Source of the DNA: Alphaproteobacteria bacterium | GTDB taxonomy: Bacteria; Pseudomonadota; Alphaproteobacteria; Rickettsiales; UBA3002 | Direction: 5' to 3' | Assembly (NCBI GenBank): GCA_021732545.1 | Contig: JAKFUW010000171.1 | Coordinates: forward strand, 1-8,125 | DNA: 8,125 nucleotides | Part shown: positions 5,246 through 8,125 of the stretch, piece after piece | How the letters are laid out: each line of letters begins with the position of its first letter | How positions within the stretch are numbered: position 1 is the stretch's first letter | Notes under the pieces: generated by a model | Seen by the model: only the letters and a program-made list of their open reading frames with translations | What the model was told of the DNA's origin: nothing | The model's database searches: none | Made by a program: the position numbers and the translations under genes

Positions 5246-6010
5246 ATGAGAATTTTAGTCACCAACGATGATGGAATCCACGCCGATGGACTGGGCGTGC
5301 TGGAGGCCATTGCGCGCGAATTATCGGATGATGTGTGGGTAGTCGCGCCCGAAGAAGAACAAAGCGGGGCAGGGCATTCGCTCACCATGCACGAGCCGCT
5401 GCGCATGCGCGAGATTGATGCCAGGCGCTTTGCGGTGCGCGGCACACCCACCGACTGCGTGCTGATGGCGGTGCTGCAAATTATGGGTGATAAACGCCCC
5501 GATCTGTTGCTCTCTGGCATTAATCGCGGAATGAATGTGGCCGAAGACGTGACCTATTCGGGCACGATTGCGGCGGCAATGGAAGGCACTTTGCTTGATA
5601 TCCCCTCGATTGCCTTTAGCAGCAACTACAAAAATGTGGATGCGATTGATTGGAGCGCGCCCAAAAAACATGGCGCAGCCATTGTGAAAACGCTGATGAA
5701 AAAGGGCTGGTCTGCAGGTAATTTGATGAATGTAAATTTTCCTGATATGCCTGCGAGCGACATTGCAGGGATAAAATTATGCCCGCAAGGACGTCGCAAA
5801 ATCGGCGAAAAACTCGTCAAGCGGCTTGACCCAAAAGGGCGGTCTTATTTCTGGATTGGTGGCCCATCCGATGCACCCTATGATGATTTGCCAGGTGCCG
5901 ATTACATGCAGCTGAAAAAAGGCTTTATCACCATTACCCCGCTTTCCATGGATTTGACGAATTATAAATTACTCGAAGAAATGCGCGAACATTTTGAGGA
6001 AAACGCGTGA
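5246..6010 (+). CDS. surE: 5'/3'-nucleotidase SurE
   Basis: SurE is a metal-dependent cytoplasmic nucleoside monophosphatase, induced in stationary phase in several bacteria. The 254-residue product starts MRILVTNDDGIHADG, giving the metal ligands Asp8 and Asp9. VVAPEEEQSGAGHSLT at 32-47 supplies Ser40, and LLLSGINRGMNVAEDVTYSGT at 87-107 supplies Asn93, completing the known Asp-Asp-Ser-Asn metal site. The length is normal for the family. GGGAAGG at 5231-5237 precedes the ATG by eight bases. The stop overlaps the pcm start (GTGA), so the two are translationally coupled, as is common in proteobacteria. Confidence 0.96.
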   Translation: MRILVTNDDGIHADGLGVLEAIARELSDDVWVVAPEEEQSGAGHSLTMHEPLRMREIDARRFAVRGTPTDCVLMAVLQIMGDKRPDLLLSGINRGMNVAEDVTYSGTIAAAMEGTLLDIPSIAFSSNYKNVDAIDWSAPKKHGAAIVKTLMKKGWSAGNLMNVNFPDMPASDIAGIKLCPQGRRKIGEKLVKRLDPKGRSYFWIGGPSDAPYDDLPGADYMQLKKGFITITPLSMDLTNYKLLEEMREHFEENA

Positions 6011-6645
6011 GCGATGCTGCACTTTTGGCGTCAAAAATTCGGCTCATTATGCAGCTTAGGCGCAATGGGGTGAGCGATACAAATGTGCTATCAGCCATCG
6101 AATCCGTCCCGCGAGATAGGTTCGTGGAGCCTGAGTTTGCGGATAAATCGTATGAGGATATCGCGCTGCCCATTGCGTGCGAACAAACCATCAGCCAACC
6201 CACCATTGTAGCGCTGATGACTCAGGCACTCGACGTAACTGACCGCCACATGGTGCTGGAAATTGGCTCTGGCTCTGGCTATCAGACTGCAATTCTGGCT
6301 AAGTTATCGCGCCGTGTACACAGCATCGAGCGGCTGCCTGATTTATCGGCACTGGCCACTGAGCGGCTTGAGCAACTCAAACTTCGCAATGTGACGTTTC
6401 ATGTGGGCGACGGCACGCAAGGCTGGCCTCATGCTGCGCCGTTTGATCGGATTATGGTGACCGCTGCAGCATTCGCCGACGCACCGGATGCGCTGCTGAT
6501 GCAGCTGGCCGATGATGGCATCATGGTGATCCCGATTGATCAAGGCAATGGCCAGCAAACGCTGTTTCGGATTACAAAAGAAGGCAGCACCTTTGTAAAA
6601 ACGCCACTAGGCGAGGTAAGATTCGTGCCATTAATCGAGGATTAA
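6007..6645 (+). CDS. pcm: Protein-L-isoaspartate O-methyltransferase
   Basis: Pcm methylates isoaspartyl residues in aged proteins using S-adenosylmethionine, starting their repair. The 212-residue product has the family N-terminal block RDRFVEPEFADKSYED (37-51), the substrate-loop motif EQTISQP (59-65) and the SAM-binding motif I VLEIGSGSGYQTAIL (83-97). It also has an acidic second-strand end, HSIER (105-109), then GDGTQGW (134-140), and ends with FVPLIED in the usual way. Nothing appears truncated. It starts with GTG at 6007 inside the surE stop, indicating coupling. A promoter-like sequence after it probably starts a new unit for the next gene. Confidence 0.95.
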   Translation: MSDAALLASKIRLIMQLRRNGVSDTNVLSAIESVPRDRFVEPEFADKSYEDIALPIACEQTISQPTIVALMTQALDVTDRHMVLEIGSGSGYQTAILAKLSRRVHSIERLPDLSALATERLEQLKLRNVTFHVGDGTQGWPHAAPFDRIMVTAAAFADAPDALLMQLADDGIMVIPIDQGNGQQTLFRITKEGSTFVKTPLGEVRFVPLIED

Positions 6646-6656
6646 TCACATTGTGG

Positions 6657-6686
6657 TTTTCAACAAGGTGCCTTTGAGCGTATAAT
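6657..6686 (+). promoter_or_regulatory. Candidate sigma-70-type promoter for the NlpD-like gene
   Basis: A perfect TATAAT lies at 6681-6686. A TTTTCA/TTTCAA segment 17-18 bases upstream could serve as a weak -35 box. Transcription would start near 6692-6694, giving a leader of about 20 bases before the ATG at 6712. This also makes the in-frame TTG at 6691 unlikely as a start. Confidence 0.5.
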
Positions 6687-6711
6687 CTGGTTGAAAAATA
6701 GGGAGAATATT

Positions 6712-7520
6712 ATGCGCCTCATTCCTCACATTGCCGCGATATGTTCGATTGCGTTGTTAGCGGGATGCACGCAGCCGCCATCATCGGTGCGCGAACTTGG
6801 CAGCCGCTTTTTTGGCAAAACCGACCTTGCAAGTAACCTGCAATTTCGGATGCCGCAAGACCCTGCCATCGCCTCCAAATATAAATCCACCAACCCTGAA
6901 TTTGATGAGGCAGCGCCAACGCCCAGCGTGATGATTTCCGATTTGCCAGCGCCTAGCGCATCAGTTGCATCAAAACCTATGCCGCGCCCTGTTGCGGTTG
7001 TCGCGCCAATCATCTCCAAGCCAGTGGCTGCTTATAGCGCGCCGTCTGCCCCCAAATTAGAAACACTCGCCTTTGATTCGTCTGCGAAAGTTTCAGCGCT
7101 GTCGTCGCAACCCGTGTCTGCTCCCAAAACCTCATTCATTTGGCCTGCGAATGGGCAAATTATCTCGCGCTTTGGCCCTAAACCTAGCGGCTTGGTGAAT
7201 GACGGCATCAACATCGCCGCGCGTGAGGGTGACCCCATCTGGGCGCGGCAAGCGGTAATGTGGCCTATGCCGGAAACGAACTCAAAGGCTATGGCAATAT
7301 GATGATTGTGAAACATAGCGGCGGCTGGATGACCGCCTATGCCCACGCCAGCGACATGTTGGTTGCCAAGGGCGACACGGTGAAACAAGGCGACCTGATT
7401 GGTTATGTCGGCAAAACCGGCGAAGTGACCAGCGCACAGTTGCATTTTGGTATCCGCGAAGGCAAAAACGCCGTTGACCCCGAAAAGCTTTTGCCACGCC
7501 GCGTGGCATCGGTTCAATAA
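6712..7520 (+). pseudogene. nlpD: NlpD-like degenerate LytM/M23 lipoprotein, interrupted by one frameshift
   Basis: The start is ATG at 6712, with GGGAG at 6701-6705 and a six-base spacer. The N-terminus is a lipoprotein signal: MRLIPHIAAICSIALLAGC, lipobox LLAGC with Cys19. A long Pro/Ala/Ser-rich linker follows, with no LysM domain visible. The LytM domain begins at FIWPANGQIISRFG. The first frame stays correct to about TGG at 7240-7242 (GDPIW), then drifts to a stop at 7302. The other frame takes over as A-A-S-G-N-V-A-Y-A-G-N-E-L-K and runs to 7520 through YAHASDMLVAKGD and QLHFGIREGK. One missing base around 7243-7248 explains both. Restored, the protein has about 269 residues. The metal-site residues are degenerate (NDGIN, QLH), as in NlpD/EnvC-type amidase activators, so it would regulate rather than cut peptidoglycan. 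Sequencing error or a recent mutation are both possible. Confidence 0.8.
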
Positions 7521-7525
7521 AGAGT

Positions 7526-7621
7526 GTCATTGCGAGGAGCATAAGCGACGTGGCAATCCAAGGGATAGTAAAAATGAATATGGATTGCTTCGCTAAACCC
7601 TTCGGGTTCGCTCGCAAAGAC
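7526..7621. repeat. Palindromic intergenic element, family B, diverged copy
   Basis: The outer arms GTCATTGCGAG (7526-7536) and CTCGCAAAGAC (7611-7621) pair with one mismatch. The inner TGGCAATCCA (7551-7560) pairs with TGGATTGCTT (7581-7590) at eight of ten positions. The right arm has a lateral hairpin AACCC-TTC-GGGTT; the left-arm hairpin is weak. The central part, 7561-7580, is AT-rich and longer than in the 1869-1950 copy. It fills the gap between the NlpD-like gene and the photolyase gene. Confidence 0.8.
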
Positions 7622-7633
7622 GGTTCTCTGTAA

Positions 7634-8125
7634 ATGCAGGTGAACCAAAACCCTATCACCCTTGCGTGGCTGCGCCGCGATTTACGCCTGAATGATCATG
7701 CGGTGTTGCATGAGGCGTGCAATCAGCCGCACGCGATTCAACCCGTCTTTATTTTTGATAGCGAAGTGCTCGCGCGATTTGATAATCCGCATGATCGGCG
7801 GTTGAGTTTTTTGGCGCGGCAGTTAGCTGCGATGCACCAAGAACTCGCCGCGATGGGTGGTGGCATGTTGGTGCTGCACGGTGTAGCGCGCGAGATTATT
7901 CCGAAACTAGCGAATGCCCTAAAAGCTGAAACGATTATCTGCGCGCAGGATTTTGAACCCACTACCATCACGCGCGACAAGGCGGTCAAATCGGCGCTGC
8001 CCGCCTCCACACGAATGGTGCAGGTGGTCGATCACCTGATTCATGCGCCAGGGCGTGTGATGAAAGATGATGGATTGCCCTACAAAATATTCACGCCCTT
8101 TTCTAAGGCATGGCGTGCGAAGCTT
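7634..8125 (+). CDS. phr: Deoxyribodipyrimidine photolyase, N-terminal part (3'-truncated by window edge)
   Basis: The frame is open from ATG 7634 to the window end, 164 codons. The product begins MQVNQNPITLAWLRRDLRLNDHAVLHEA; the WLRRDLRLNDH motif (12-22) is diagnostic of the N-terminal antenna-binding domain of the photolyase/cryptochrome family. Near residues 150-159 it has YKIFTPFSKA, the conserved end of that domain in class I CPD photolyases. The FAD-binding catalytic domain lies beyond the window. Photolyase uses blue light to split UV-induced pyrimidine dimers. An in-frame TAA immediately precedes the ATG, so no earlier start exists; no clear Shine-Dalgarno is visible between the palindromic element and the ATG. 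The exact subfamily (CPD, 6-4 or cryptochrome) cannot be fixed from this part. Confidence 0.9.
   Translation, partial: MQVNQNPITLAWLRRDLRLNDHAVLHEACNQPHAIQPVFIFDSEVLARFDNPHDRRLSFLARQLAAMHQELAAMGGGMLVLHGVAREIIPKLANALKAETIICAQDFEPTTITRDKAVKSALPASTRMVQVVDHLIHAPGRVMKDDGLPYKIFTPFSKAWRAKL

Noticed and set aside
6691..6711. Upstream in-frame TTG as start of the NlpD-like lipoprotein
   Set aside because: The ATG at 6712 has a good ribosome binding site and gives a compact lipoprotein signal. The TTG lies at about the predicted transcription start and would add charged residues before the signal.
7240..7262. Programmed frameshift producing a full-length LytM protein
   Set aside because: There is no slippery heptamer, no shifted start signal and no known programmed frameshift in this family; a simple one-base deletion or error is more economical.
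8120..8125. Window ends in AAGCTT, a HindIII site, suggesting a clone boundary
   Set aside because: The same six bases also occur at about 92, 3784 and 7486, so a chance end is plausible; nothing biological follows from it.

Overview
The window looks like a stretch of alphaproteobacterial chromosome with moderate GC. All recognisable genes lie on the + strand. The order SPOR-domain protein, nagZ, tatA-tatB-tatC, serS, surE, pcm, NlpD-like lipoprotein is, from general knowledge, a conserved alphaproteobacterial neighbourhood. I cannot place the organism more precisely from sequence alone.

Layout: 1-646 is the 3' part of a SPOR-domain envelope protein. 815-1831 is nagZ (peptidoglycan-recycling hexosaminidase). 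1970-3260 is a tight tatABC operon (twin-arginine translocase). 3348-4625 is serS (seryl-tRNA synthetase). 4730-5023 is a small AT-rich GIY-YIG nuclease gene. 5246-6645 is an overlapping surE-pcm pair (nucleotidase; isoaspartyl protein repair). 6712-7520 is an NlpD-like degenerate LytM/M23 lipoprotein broken by one frameshift. 7634-8125 is the 5' part of a photolyase gene. SPOR, NagZ and NlpD share a cell-wall remodelling theme. Tat exports folded proteins, some of which in other bacteria are cell-wall amidases. SurE and Pcm are typical stress and repair partners.

The most unusual content is between the genes. Every gap longer than about 70 bases contains a palindromic element. Three sequence families are present, all beginning with or close to GTCAT and ending with or close to ATGAC. 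Most can be drawn as a cloverleaf: an outer stem, two lateral hairpins and a central stem. The right ends lie a nearly constant 12-20 nt before the next start codon.

In one copy of family A (4692-5057) the GIY-YIG gene occupies the apical loop between the two arms. The left arm supplies its Shine-Dalgarno sequence and the first triplet of the right arm is its stop codon. Next to it are an orphan arm and an 85-bp tandem array of the short, gene-less form. The simplest reading is a small mobile element encoding a GIY-YIG nuclease, with the short palindromes as non-autonomous derivatives. The arrangement is directly visible; mobility is inference.
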